The position numbers and the translations under genes were made by a program. Shown in pieces: positions 1-12,506 of a DNA stretch of 64,000 nt. Source of the DNA: Theristus sp. LFF4_11 (taxonomy: Eukaryota; Nematoda; Chromadorea; Monhysterida; Xyalidae); contig JASANC010000573.1 in assembly GCA_030248135.1 (NCBI GenBank), forward strand, positions 1 through 64,000, read 5' to 3'. Each line of letters begins with the position of its first letter. Positions within the stretch are counted from its first letter, which is position 1. The notes beneath the pieces are model-generated. The model saw nothing but the letters and a program-made list of their open reading frames with translations. It made no database searches and was not told the DNA's origin.

Positions 1-2380
1 CACAATTTGTCGACATACCGGGAAATACCCTTTACGTATGCGCGCGACCGATATTGTAATGCTTTGTTACTTCTTAAAGGGCAATCAATTTTTTATTTTT
101 TGCATACTTGTAGCATTTTTAAGGGCTTTCAGAATCACTTAGCAACCCTACTCCGCATCCGCTTAAAAAGTGCCTAAACACAGCAAAAACCACAAACTCT
201 TTTAGTTTTTCTTAAATTTAGCTAGAGCATAAAACAGCATTTTTTGTAGAATAATGTTAACGTAAAAAATATGCGTGAACACAAGAGAAATCGATTGGTT
301 TTTGAATTTTGTTAATATAGTTATGTTAATGTTAATGCAGAGTTGGAGCCATTTTTTCTAAAAATCCCCCAAAAACGGTTTTTTTCGTTTTTTAAAACAT
401 AAAACCGGGTCAAATTAAAAAAATAAATATGATTTTTGAACTCAGCGCATCAAAGCGGTTTGATTGGTGCTGATTTCGTCAAAATTTGAGAACTTTTTAA
501 AAACTGTGCCCAAGGGGGGGTCGGTATTCTGAAAAATTTGATCTTAAATGCAGTAAAATGCAGCTATTCAAAGCAAAATAACAGAAAATGGTAACCACCA
601 TTAAACTCCACGTATTAGAAAACCGTTATCCCAGTTTTCATGTTCGCATTTTTTGGCAAAGCTGGCCGGTTAAAAAGATTTATAACAATGTCTTGTCAAG
701 ACATGATCAGTTCTTATGCATGTAATAGTCGCAAAATAAACGTATTTGCAACAAGTTAATAGTAAATAGTTATTACCATTAGATTCTATGTATCCGAAAA
801 CATTAGTATCAGTTTTTTTATTGGCATTTCTATGCACATTTTTAACGCAATTGCTTGAAAAACTGTATATTTCGCGTTTTTCATGGGGGGTCGACGACAA
901 AAGTTGCTTTGTTACATCCTTATAAAGTTATTGCCCCCGGATATTTTTTTTACATCTTGTAGCGGAGAATTTGGGCTATCTTTTAGCACTACTGAAATTT
1001 TTCAGACCCTGTGGTCCTGGGAGTTATGAGCAAATTTGTGTCGAAAAACTTGTGACTTTCGGCCTAAAACTGACTTTTGAGTGCAAGGTCTGAAAAATAC
1101 GGTACATACCCAGAAAAATGCGCTGAACAACGTGGTAAAATTGGATTTTTGATTTGAACCCCCCTAAACCCAAAAAAATCGTTTTTCTGACAAAAGCCAA
1201 AAATTGACCAAAAATCGGCCAAAATCTAAATTTGCCTGTAGTGAGCCATAGGGTTGGAGTTTTGGGCTAAAAATTGGTATGCGTAATAAGTACCCTTAGT
1301 AGGTTGGTTTGGGCACAAAAACTCGAAATATCAAAATTTAGCGATGGGCCGCGACCTGTACCGCTCTTATGGGCAACACGTTTTAAAGGAGACGTCAAAA
1401 GTGGGAAAAAAGGCGAGTTTTTCTGAAATATTTCCCGTATATTTGTGTTCAATGTGGTCAACTCAAAAAACTAATGCCTGAACCGTCTTTAGCGAATCTG
1501 AAAACCCCTGTTTACAGCTATTTTGAGATTAACAGCTGCAGAAGGCGCTAGTTTTTTGGTAAAGTTTACAAAATTTTATAAAAATGGGGCATTTTACAAG
1601 GGAAATTCAAATGCTTCGCCCCATAACTCGTAACAAAAGTACGGGCCAAGCTGGATTTTTGGTGTGCAGTTAGCCCAGGTAAACTGCTACTCACATACCA
1701 AATTTGAGCGCAATCTGTTCTGTCGGCACACGTGCAGGAGCATTTGAATTTTCACATTTGATCAAAAAAAGGTTGCACTTAGGCTATTGTACCGCGCGCA
1801 TACAGTAAGCAATAAAACCAAAAATTGGTCCAAAGATAGCCCAATGTGTTTCCTAACTACAGTACAAATTTCAGCTCAAATGGTGAACGCACGTGATGAT
1901 GGCAGCGTTTTTCGTAACATGCCCAAAAATGAGGTCCAAAAAATGACCTCTCCAAAAAAGTGTACCTTTTTAAAATGGCTGCCATTCGCGCGTGGTTTGG
2001 CCGATTGGGCTAAAAGTTGATTTTTGGCCGAGTTTTTGGACCTAGTTGACTGTGTTAAAATTTGAGCCAAATCGGAGACCAAGTCCAATTCTAGACTGTC
2101 CACCCTCAGGCGATTTTTCGGCGGAAGGCCTCTTATGTATTTTTTGGTATTTTTAATTGATCTCCTATTCTCGTGTCTTGTCACAATTTTGCGCATTCAA
2201 AACCAAACAGGACGGGTGTCTAGTTTTTGGTATCGTTGCCTTTTGTACGTTTTTTTGCAATTATTTTCATTGTCGTATCGGTGCTTTCACTCATGGACAC
2301 TGCGACATTGATAAATTTTGAATTATCATTTGGTCTGAGTTTTTTTAACTGATCGCGTTTACGCATCGCAAACGGAATTT
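1..2380. other. gene-free, AT-rich region
   Basis: No coding exon could be supported. Short open frames occur on both strands but none shows a recognisable domain or a splice-consistent continuation. The stretch from about 1000 to 2200 has a uniform composition with many runs of A or T and phrases resembling one another, which suggests old, decayed repeat sequence. No terminal repeats or array could be defined. Confidence 0.5.
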
Positions 2381-2512
2381 ACTTGCTCAATTTGTCGGTT
2401 GCGTTTTCTGATGGACACACCGATGGATTATTCGTTGAGCTTGAACATTTTTCAGCGAACAACGTTTTGCGAAAACTGCGTTCGATACGATTTCTCATCA
2501 ACTTTGCACACT

Positions 2513-5191
2513 ATGCGATTGAACTGCAAGCTCGCTGTGCACAACTGCGCCGCCGAGTGCCGCTCATCAGCGGTGCCTCCGTTCAAAGGGTGTGTTTCAG
2601 TGGGCCAGGACAAAGCCAGCGACGCGCACGTGCTCATTGTCGCAAACGCCAAAAGCAACAAGTGCGACAAGTTTCAGGTGTGCCAACACTGACTAGCTTT
2701 AAATTCAGTGTACCGATGGTCATCGCGCCTGTTCTTGAGTCTGCATAGATTGGAAATGGAGTTAAGAAAGGGCATAGTCTTGCCACCTGTCGATACTGTT
2801 CGCTTCTGCTTTCCACTCTCAACTGGCAGCAGCCAGCCAGGAGCTCGTTTGCAGCAAATCGACGCGTTGAGTTCAACGGTGCGATAGGATTGGCCGCTAG
2901 TTCTGTTCGATTGACCTTGCCCGGGTTTTTATTTTTGACTTTTTTTGAAAACTTTATTTTAGCTGCGAGACAATGTCGACAAGTTCTTCGACAAATTTGT
3001 TGCCAGCGGCAAACTGACGATCCAACTGAAACAGCCGAACAAGCTGTTGCTGATCTCTGATGTGCGTTGTTGTTTTTCTGTGCATTTCTTTGACGAACAT
3101 GTGTTTTGGCAGACCACTGTTCGCATTGAAGAGTGCTCATCATAAGCATCGTTTTGCCATTACTTTTTGACATGCGACATTGTCCAGGCAAAAGCGAGCG
3201 AGCTGCAGCTGTTCCACAAGCTCGTTCGCGCCGTCGCTGCCGGCAACGCCCCGGACAAGCTCGGCCTCGTGCACACACCCAGTCGCCAACGATTGCTGCA
3301 GTCGGTTGAAACGCTGAAAAAGAGGCTGAGCATCACCAGCCGCAACGACTATCCATTCGCCACCGGCTTCGCACACACCGTGCGCGAGCTGCGTCTGTCG
3401 CACTGCCACCTGAGCAAGGTCGACTCAGTGCGCTGGTGTCGTCTGGCGCATCTGACCGTGCTGCATCTGTCCGCGGCGTCGTTCAGCGAGAGCGCTCGGT
3501 CGCAGCTGCTGCGTTTCGAGTCGCTGACAGCACTGACCGATCTCACGGTCACCCAGAATCGGCTGGCGCAGTTCCCGTCGCTGCCGGCTGGCATTCGCAA
3601 CGTGAATCTCAGGTGTGTCGGTGGTGTGGGCGGTTTTGATAAAAATAAACAACACATGAGTGTACAGTCGAACTCTAAATTATATATGACAACCAGCTGA
3701 TTGGTTGGAGATCACGTGCTTGCATGCTTTCTGTGCACGAACAGAATCCGCCTAGACAGCAATGCCTGCACAGAGAACACCAACCAATCAGCTGATTGCC
3801 CATGATTTAGAGTTTGTCTGTATAACCGACATTCGGAACGCACTTTCCTGCTGTTCTGGTTTTTTTATTTGATTTGCTGGTTGCACAAGTGCCTTTGGTT
3901 ATCTCTCTAAACCTCAACAATAAACTCTTCCATAAACGTTCATCGGCCAACAAACAAAAATGTAGTCTCTCACAATTGTTGTGTGAACCGAACAATTCAT
4001 AAAGCAACGTGCTCAATGCTGGTTGGTCGTTGAAACTTTCACGACTTTTAATGTTTTTTCCATGCATGAAACTGATCTAAACTGTTGTGCAGTCACAACG
4101 ATCTACACTCAATTCCGGTTGGCTTCTTCCGACGGTGCCACTCGCTGTCGTGCCTCGATCTGTCGCACAATCGACTGTCGTCCATCCCGCACAGCATCGC
4201 CGAGTGTCGTGCCACGTTGCGAGTGCTCCGTCTACAGCAGAACTGCATTCGCGTTTTCCCTCATGCGCTCGCCCAATTGATGTTAGCCGAAATCGACGTC
4301 TCTGGAATGGAAATTGTCGATCCAATGGCGAATGTTGAGGACTCTTCCGAACCGGATACCGCAGTGATCGCTCTGTTTAATCTCGCCGCTGCCGTGGTGC
4401 TCAACAACAAGTGAGTTGAGCGGCGTTCATGAAGTAGTGCTTAGCGACGCGTAGCTGTACTGCTTCTATGAATGCCGCTGAAGAGTCACAGACTTAAGGC
4501 CCGTTTATACCTGACGTATGTGCAGACGCACGTCGACGTACGTCAAGTGTGAACGGTAGCATGCAATGCACTGCTATAAGCCCATTTATTCGAACGTGCC
4601 TGTTCGAAGTGACGTCATGTGCTCCAAAGCATGCGCTGATCATGCGCAACAGCGTGGGCTTTCAATTTTGGGTTGATTACTTGACGTGAAAAAACACTGG
4701 ACGGATGAACGGAACTGAAATTCTGGCGACTGTGCATGAGGATGACAAAGAAACCTTTTTCAAGCAAGTGACGTCATTTCGGCGTGACACGTTCGAAACA
4801 GCCGAGAATAATTCCGTTTCGTGTCGCCCAGCTTGCCACTGACAGTGGTGCCGTGGTGTGCGCGTGCGCGTGCGGCCGCAGCCGATTGGCCCCGATGCGA
4901 CGCGTGCATGCGTTACCACGGTGGCACCTGTCCCACGGGCTGCAGGCGTCGGCGCGTTGCGCTGCGTTCGTTCGCGGGCACCATGCACAGCGCCGGCGCA
5001 CCACGCTGCCTCTCATTCGTCGAATGCACCGTTCACTCGTGCTGTGCGTGTGGCCAGCTGCGCTTGCCGCCACGCATCCGCCAGAGATGACTGCATTCTG
5101 TCGTTGTTGCTATTGCTTGTTTGTATTGGGTGCTCCGTTGGTTGTTGTGCACGTGTTCTGTTCCGTTGTGCCGTGTGTTTCGTCTCTCTAA
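2513..5191 (+). CDS. LRR1: LRR1-like leucine-rich repeat protein (CUL2 substrate receptor)
   Basis: Exons 2513-2677, 2963-3061, 3188-3612, 4093-4410 and 4807-5191 join in phase, giving about 463 residues (human LRR1 is 414). The start ATG gives MRLNCKLAV, resembling the N-terminus of vertebrate LRR1/PPIL5. Exon 2 encodes LRDNVDKFFDKFV, matching the conserved N-terminal domain. Exons 3-4 carry leucine-rich repeats (LxxLxLSxN-type, for example LSCLDLSHNRLSSIP). Exon 5 begins with IIPFRVAQ and a CxCGR motif typical of the C-terminal domain. In other animals LRR1 is the substrate receptor of a CUL2 ubiquitin ligase that removes the CMG helicase at replication termination. The part after CACGR is Arg-rich and does not align obviously, so the true 3' end is uncertain. 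Introns 3 and 4 contain MITEs. Confidence 0.85.
3665..3820. mobile_element. MITE family M1, copy 1 (LRR1 intron 3)
   Basis: A 156-bp element flanked by TA on both sides. Its terminal inverted repeats start CAGTCGAACTCTAAAT and end with the matching inverse. The interior holds two inverted CCAAT-type segments (GCTGATTGGTTG and its complement) around a block containing GATCACGTG and GCATGCTTTCTGTGCA. The TA flanks suggest a Tc1/mariner-mobilised MITE. Confidence 0.8.
4495..4562. mobile_element. Harbinger-like MITE terminus (CGTTTATACCTGACG family)
   Basis: The sequence starts TTA then AGGCCCGTTTATACC and runs into GACGTACGTC-rich DNA, ending near AAGTGTGAACGG. Related sequences lie near 8571, 22605, 35680 and 56090. 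The TTA-type flank and AGGC terminus fit PIF/Harbinger elements. The right end of this copy is not clear. Confidence 0.5.
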
Positions 5192-5864
5192 GCGGGTGTC
5201 GTTGAATTGTTCATTTTTTTGTTGAGAGTTTATCGCTATTATTTTTTTCGCAAAAATCGCAATGAAAAGCGCGGATGCTCAAAACCGGAAAACTGTGTAT
5301 GTTTGTTCACACTGGTGCTGTTGTTTCTGGACCAATGTTTCCTGTGTGCGCGTCAGACTTTTACGATTTTTACCCACACCTGGATCTTGGGTTGTCGTAA
5401 AAATTCTGTATCAAAATATTGTAAAACCATCACAGTTTTTGTCGTAGGTTCAACTTATCAAGTTTTCTTACTTTTGTGTTTTCTTAATGTTGTGTTTTAC
5501 TTTTCGTTCAATTCCTGACAGTTGACCAATTTTTGGCAAAAAGCGGCGAACACAATAAAAAATAAAATTAACCGTTGATCTTGTTAATGTGCCACAGCTC
5601 AAGCAGGATGATAACCCACACAGTTCTATCAAGAACACATCGGATGCAAAAAAGATGCCTGAAATTTTGTCTTGTAACTTGTTGTTCTTCTTCGAATACC
5701 TGAGCATTTCCTGAAAGCTTGATTTCTTTCAGATATTATCCGAAAACAGGCTGTTGGCAAAAGTCAAAACACGAACTTCAGACTGAACTTTGACGTTTGA
5801 CTTTTTCATGTTTACCAGACACTTGAATTGTGGTGTAGAATCTGTCAAAAATAATCACACAACG
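5192..5864. other. intergenic region LRR1-MTAP
   Basis: No coding sequence is supported. An AATAAA signal at 5554-5559 is a candidate polyadenylation signal for LRR1. The rest is AT-rich. The MTAP start codon follows at 5865. Confidence 0.5.
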
Positions 5865-8800
5865 ATGGCAGACATCAAGGTGTGTGCATCTCTCATTGAT
5901 TGATTGGCTGCCTCTTGCTCCGTATGACCAATCAGCGTATCCAATTTAAGATGCATCCAATCAGCTCGTTTACTTGCATTTGGTGTTTCGTTGAGCTATT
6001 ACATTCATGATTTTGAAAAAAAAACAATCGCAGGTCGGCATCATTGGTGGATCGGGCTTTGAGAATCCAACGGTTTTCACAGAGTCCGAGGAGGTTGACG
6101 TGAACACGCCGTTTGGTCGGGTCAGTTATGGTTTTTGCATGGACATCTTATCTTTTTTGCAGTTCGGATCAACAGGTATACAATCGAACTCTTGATCGTA
6201 GGCAATCAGCTATTGGTTAGTAACCACGTAGTGCATGCTTTCTGTGCAGGCATTTCTGTGTATCCTGCACACGATGCATCATGTGATCACCAACCAGTCA
6301 ACTGATTGACTATAATTTAGAATTTGACTTTGACTGTAGTTATTTCATTTTTGAACACGGTCTTTTATCTGCTGCAGTAAGAAGGGGAGGACTGAAATAC
6401 AATGTTCAAAGTTGACTATGATCGTTTCGGTCGGACTTCAACGTGTCGTGGACCAGAAACTGATAAGACAGACAAAGCTGATAACAAGCTGTTCTTATCA
6501 GCGTGCGCGCTTTCGTTTTCAACAAAAAAAACATTTTTTTCAGCCGTCCGATTATTTGATTCACGGCAAAATCCACGGCGTTCCGAGTGTGCTGCTTTCG
6601 CGGTTTGTTTATTTTTTTGCTGCTCAAAAATTCCCACCGGATCCTAAAATCGGAGAAAAAGAGATTCATTCGTATCTCAGAAACACGCCACCAATTTTAA
6701 ATGCCCGAGTCAAGCATGAAATCGCCCACATCTCGATGCGCGCATTGAGTCGCAGAACAAAAAAAACTAAAAAATGCTATTTCCTAACTTTCATGCACGG
6801 CCGCGGGCACACGGTCGATCCGTCCAGCGTCAACTACCGAGCGAACATTTGGGCGTTGAAGGAGGCCGGATGCACGCACGTACTCGCAACAACCGCCTGC
6901 GGCTCGTTGGTGGACAACGTTAAACCGGGCGAACCCGTGTTCCTTGATCAGTTCATTGACAGGTACGCTTGCACTGTGCGCACCGGGGCACTTTCACGCA
7001 TCACTTTCGAATGCGATCACAATCCGACCGCGTTGCACCGCCGCACTGGCAGCTGATGTTTGCCAGTGTGTTTGTTTGTTTGCTGACGGCAGCTGTTGCT
7101 TAACAACACCATGCTCCTGCTTGATTCGACTTTTTTTATCTTGCACGCTGATTGGCTGCAGCAATGCAACCATTTCCACCAGTCAGTGATAAGACGAAGT
7201 TCGCTTTTTTAACACTTAGTTCTTGTTTTTTTTCTGAACAAGTGCTTCGTGCTACAGTGGCGGCCTTTCAATCGCTGTTTCTCGAGGCTGCTTGGAGAAT
7301 GAAATTGCAGAAACGATATTTGAAAGGGTGTTTCCTTCCAGAACATACAAACGGGAGAGCACGTTCTACGATGGGACTGCTGGTGGCCCGCCGGGCATCT
7401 GCCACGTGCCGATGCACACGCCGTTCTGTGCGCAAACACGAAAGGTGGCACGGAATGGGTGTGGAGTTGGCACACAGTCCGTGATTGGTTACATTTGCAG
7501 TGATACACACGCTGATTGGTTGCATTTGGGTTGCAGTGCGTCAGCGTCCGAGCAAGCCTTCGCGTTCTGCAGGTGCTCGAACAAACCTCGCTCACGTGTA
7601 GCCTTTGGCAGTGGAAACAACAGCATTTGAAACTTTACATTTGTGGTGGTGGTGTGTGTTACACGCGGATTGATTCGGTTTCGGTGTCGCGTTTGTCGAA
7701 TTGTTCACCGAGCAAACAAAAACTTGTGTTTTCGACTTTTTGTCTGGTCAACATGAAACGGTTTCTTTTTTGGTAGATACTCTGCGAGGCGGCTGATGAG
7801 TTGATGATCGTGCATCACAAATCAGGCACCACCGTCACCATCGAAGGGCCTCGGTTCTCGAGTCGTGCTGAAAGTTTCCTCTACAAATCGTGGGGTGCCT
7901 CAATTGTCAATATGACCACTGTGCCTGAGGTGCGCTCGTGAGAGAGAAACGCACGTTTAGTATGTTGTACGCTGATTGGATCGTGTGCAGATATGGCAGA
8001 TGCAGCAGCCAATCAGCGTGCTGCAACTGCGAATCCCTTTGGTTGAAAAATCGGAGTTTATGTTGATCTCCGGTCAATCAAACAGCAGACTTTTTTTGTT
8101 ATTTTGAAAATTTTCTGCAGGTTTGCTTGGCGAAAGAGCTTGGCTTGTGCTACGCGGCAGTGGCGTTACCGACCGATTACGATTGTTGGCACGACACGCA
8201 CGAGAGTGTACGTTGATCGAATTTTTGGAATTGCACACTTTTTATTTCTTTGTTTGCTTGGTAAAGTTCCGGAAATAGAACTTCTACGGGGTGCAAAAAA
8301 AGTTGGTTATGACCAGCCAGTTAGTGTGCGAAGACTGAAAATGATTGTAATGACAGTTTCGTCTATAAAACAGTGCGATTTCGTCTGGTTTGACGTTTTT
8401 CAAGGTTTTTTGATTTAAGATGTATTCAAACCTTCCTCCAGGTGTCGGTTGATTTGGTGTTGAAAACATTGGCCGAAAACAAGCAGAAAGCGATTGATCT
8501 GATTTTCGACGCCGTCCGTCGAATTGCGGCCGCTGACTGGCGGGAAACGTTCGCGCATAATCAGGTTGAAAAGAGTCCGTTCATACTGACGTGTGCGTAT
8601 ACGCCACGGCACGTCACGTTACGTCACGTCACGTCACGTCACGTCTCGTGTTATTGCGCACTATGTCAGTGTGAACAGGCTTTAGAGTTGGACGAGGAGT
8701 AGTAGTTACTAGTTAGTGTGTCAGCGTTTGGTTGCAACTGGGTGATTGGTTTCTTTGAAACTGAGTTGGGCCGCTAATCCTATTGCGTTGAAATACGCTG

Positions 8801-8940
8801 ACCGTGAGATGAGCTATTGCTAGATTGAATAATAATGTTTTTTCATTTGTTTCCGACTCCAGTCACACATTTTGCTTTTTTTGCTGTTTACTTTGGACTT
8901 CTCTCTTCAGCACGTGGCAAAATCTGCCGTTATGCTGTGA
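5865..8940 (+). CDS. MTAP: S-methyl-5'-thioadenosine phosphorylase
   Basis: Nine exons join in phase: 5865-5879, 6034-6120, 6544-6602, 6795-6962, 7342-7444, 7777-7929, 8121-8207, 8442-8564 and 8911-8940. The product has 274 residues (human MTAP 283). Diagnostic segments are GIIGGSGF near the N-terminus, [19 protein letters not shown], the TTACGSL loop, [38 protein letters not shown] and TDYDCW with the Asp residues that mark 6-aminopurine preference. MTAP splits methylthioadenosine into adenine and methylthioribose-1-phosphate in methionine salvage. Two oddities: exon 1 is only 15 nt, and the 3' end of intron 3 at 6794 has no AG although the protein requires the join. The last exon (HVAKSAVML) restores the normal C-terminus. 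Reading through exon 8 instead would enter MITE sequence. Confidence 0.93.
6181..6336. mobile_element. MITE family M1, copy 2 (MTAP intron 2)
   Basis: A TA-flanked 156-bp copy starting CAATCGAACTC and ending TTTGACTG, with the same interior layout as the copy at 3665 (paired CCAAT segments around GCATGCTTTCTGTGCAGGCA). It lies wholly in MTAP intron 2. Confidence 0.75.
8571..8690. mobile_element. Harbinger-like MITE in MTAP intron 8
   Basis: It begins AGTCCGTTCATACTGACG, holds a run of ACGTC repeats (GTCACGTCACGTCACG) and ends TCAGTGTGAACAGGCTTT, which is the inverse of its start. It matches the sequence near 56020-56096 in inverted orientation. Without splicing, the MTAP frame would run into it and stop at 8702. 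The downstream exon at 8911 is the better C-terminus. Confidence 0.65.
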
Positions 8941-11900
8941 AGCTGTCAAACAGCGCAACGAGGTTGTAATCAAACATCAATTTTTGCTCTTTCACTTGAA
9001 ACAGTATTCGACGGGCCTTTTTCATCTGTGTCGGTCAATCTTTTGGTCAATCAATCTTTGGTTTGATGTCCGGGTTGTCATATGGATAGCCTTATTAAAG
9101 GTTTTTGTGTATTTTTGTCATTTATTTTGACAACAATTATCTTACTCAATTCACTTGACCAACTGGGTCTGACCGAACCGCCTTTTTTCACACGTTTGGC
9201 ATATTTACGGCAAGCATTTGTATTTCAACCTCTTATTGTTTGTCAGGTTCCCAGCCGAGCTGTTGTATTTTTCAGATTTTCCAGGTCTTAAAAAAGCTGC
9301 GTTGACATTTTTCTTTTAGAATGCCCGTAAAAAACGCAAACAAATGAAATAAAGATAAGAGAGCTCGTGCTTAGTCAATTAACAGCCTTCTCTGCAAAAT
9401 CGTTGAAATAGAATGGACCGAAAAAACTTTTTTATTCTGGCCTTAATTTATGCATACCACTCATTGTTATTCAACAATGTGTTTGCAAAATACAAAGATC
9501 TGCTGCTTCAATTTGTGACAAAAGTAGATAGTTTGTGAAATACGAATGAATGAATGCAGAAAGTGATATAAAGGAAATATTATATTTACAATATGATACA
9601 GCAAAACACTATCAATTGTGCTTTTGCGGTTTCTGATATGAAAGAAAGTGTTTCAATAGTTTTCAAAGACCTACTCTTAACAACCGGTGATAATTTGCAA
9701 ATGTAATGTGGTCGTAACGGTGATATCATCAGGAACGGTCATGCGTATAAAATGTGTCTGTCTGTCCTCGACTGGAAAATTTTCAAAAATCAGCAAACGA
9801 AACTTTTCGTCTCGCGTTTAAATCGCCATAAAAACGAAACGAAAATGTCAGAGAGAGAGAGAGAAATGCACAGGCATGACGAAGACTGAAGACAATGGCA
9901 CAAAAGTGCTTGTAGTCGTGTAGATGATATCTCAGAGATAACGTAACCATTGCGATTATATAGTTCTCGATGGATCAGTGAATTTATCGACAATACAATA
10001 AAACGTTTTCACGGCATCCGAACTGCGCATTGTTTCGACGTACCGACCACGATCAAAAATGCGCGCGCACCACTCGATGGAAAACGGTGCTTTGTCCCGA
10101 AGATGATCTCTCGTGTCGCAAGGTCAATCGTGGTTGACACGCAAAAATCGTGTGCAATCATCAAAGTCATACTTGCGGTGACCTCGTTTCGACATTATTT
10201 GTCGACACTTTGTGTACGAAGAAGTTTTTCTGATCTTACTGCTGTTCTCTTGCTCTACAATGTTTGTCGATACAAAATAATGGACAAACACGCACACTTT
10301 TTACATGGTTGTATGCAAGTGCAACACATGCATGCCGTTTGCAAACAATATCCGATAGGTTTGATTTGATTATTTTTCTCGTGCAAAGTTTGCATTTTGC
10401 ACTCTTGTATCGTAGAGCAAGCACTTGACGCCACAGCAAACAAACTTGCATGATGCGTCATCTGCGCACAAAACACACGCTCTAATTTAGGAACAGGCAA
10501 ATTGCTGCATATTTTTAAATTCATTTATATTGAATATTGTTTATTTTAGTGAGCGCACTGGCTTTTTCCTTCTTCAAACACTAAAACTAAATACTTTTTG
10601 TTCCAGTTCCGTCTGTAACATTTTTACTGTATGCACGTTTTCACGCAGCGCATACTCATTTTAAGAACAGACTTCAAAATAATATCAAGTTGACGCCCAT
10701 ACTTGCGTCAAAGTGGATGGTTTATTTTGTGTTTGTTTGTTCTCTAGTTGATTTTAATGGGTTAGGTGTGTTTTTTAAAGAAATTCCGTCCTTTTTGTTT
10801 TTCAACCGCCAATCTGCGTGACATAATTTATCTATCGTGTTTTATCAGTGTCTTTTTGACCATTTTCTAGGCAAAGCGTGTGAGAAACCTTGATTAAATG
10901 TTATTCGAAAGTGTAACCATTTAGTTTGGAGTTTTCGGTAGTTGGTTTTCGTTAGTCATAGTAAGACAGTTTATTAAAAACTTGCATGCACATTGATTCC
11001 ACCTGTTTCAACGAATGGTCAAACGATAATGAACGGTTTGAAAAACGACACTGCAGACATGAACCTGTAATTGTGAAATTTTTAATTAATGTATCAGTAT
11101 AAATTCTGTATGTTACCAAAGAAATTTCGTAGAAATCTAAAGAAGATGTCAAACGTTCGGTTGACATGACTGAACGGCAGTGTTTCAACGCAGGCAGCTC
11201 ATCTGTGTGCATTACACTTCATGCCTCCACGCTTATTGTCGCTGTACACTGGTTGTCAGCTGTTTCATAATCAAATTACATCATTGTTCTGATCAATGTT
11301 GAGTGCTGGATCTGTATCTCTCCACTACATGCCCACTGTTGAATTCGCGTAACGGCCTTTTCCACATGTCTGCCGCAATTTCACAACTCTCCGAATCCCG
11401 AATTTCAGTGGTGATTCAGTTTAATTGTGTAATGCGATGTCATTTTAACCCGGTTATGCCAATGCGTTTGCGTTTTCTTAAGTTCATTTTGAAAACTATG
11501 TTCGTTATGAATGTGTACATGGATCTGAACAATGGTATGATGTGGTAAACGTATGATTAGACACGTCAGTGTGCTGCAGTGTGCGCTGTCGCATTATGTT
11601 TATTTTAATTTTGATTATTTTTAATGATATGGTGTGGTACTGCACGCACGCAGTTGCCCAGCGACACTTCGGCAATGTGTGTTTACTGATCTTATCTCTG
11701 CCACATGGTCAATTTTTGACAAGTGCACAAGACGTGGTCGTCAAATTGGCGAATTTTGTATGATCAGGATTCAGGTTGTTACGCAGACATAATCAGATTC
11801 TTTGACTGAATTACCGCACACATTCACCTGCATTATTTTCAGTTTTTTTTCGCAAATTCATACACCTATGTAGTAAGAATGTTCACAGTTCAAGTTTCCT

Positions 11901-12422
11901 TCCACATCCACACATTCACTCCTCCGCATTGTTGGTTTTCATTTTTTTTCTAATTTACATGTACAGTGTGTACTTTTGTCGCGATGGCGTTATCACCCAC
12001 CACCAATGAAATCTGGAATCTAATATGCTGTTTGTGGGCGAAACAAAGTTCTGTGATACTGAAAAGAAAAATTGACAGATTTTTTTATTTCCTCTTTTTG
12101 ACAACTATTGAGATGCCAATTCTTTAGATTTCTAATCCAATGAAATGTGAGTTAGATGGATCAATGACTCTTCTCATCCTGTTTTCTAAGTGTGTGTATT
12201 TTTTGTATTTTTTGGAACGGAAATTTTCTGCGTGTGCAGAGTTTTGCGAGAAGAGTCCTGATCATAAATTTTCAGTTGTGATGAAGTTTTTTTGGTGGAA
12301 CTTACGAAATTTCGTGTGCCGTTTGTACATTTTGCGACAGTCGATTGATGATGCAGCCAGAGGAGGCAGCGACGGCAATACGAATATGAGATTTGAGAAC
12401 CGCGCGCGGCCGCTTTTGAGTT
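8941..12422. other. gene-poor intergenic region
   Basis: No supported coding exon over about 3.5 kb. An AATAAA at 9348-9353 may end the MTAP transcript. A short GA microsatellite sits near 9855. Open frames around 9950-10370 and 11300-11760 have no recognisable domain and no splice-consistent partners. Confidence 0.5.
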
Positions 12423-12506
12423 TTGCTATGCCTTCAATTGTTCATTCACAAAATGCAGTCATTGCAGAAAAACACAAAACTAGCGATCCATAAACTTGCG
12501 CCAAAA

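Noticed and set aside
2634..3278. 214-residue antisense frame over LRR1
   Set aside because: Shadow of LRR1 exons in the opposite strand, crossing its introns.
8565..8702. MTAP C-terminus read through into the MITE
   Set aside because: The phase-0 exon at 8911-8940 gives the conserved ending HVAKSAVML. The read-through part is Harbinger-like MITE sequence.
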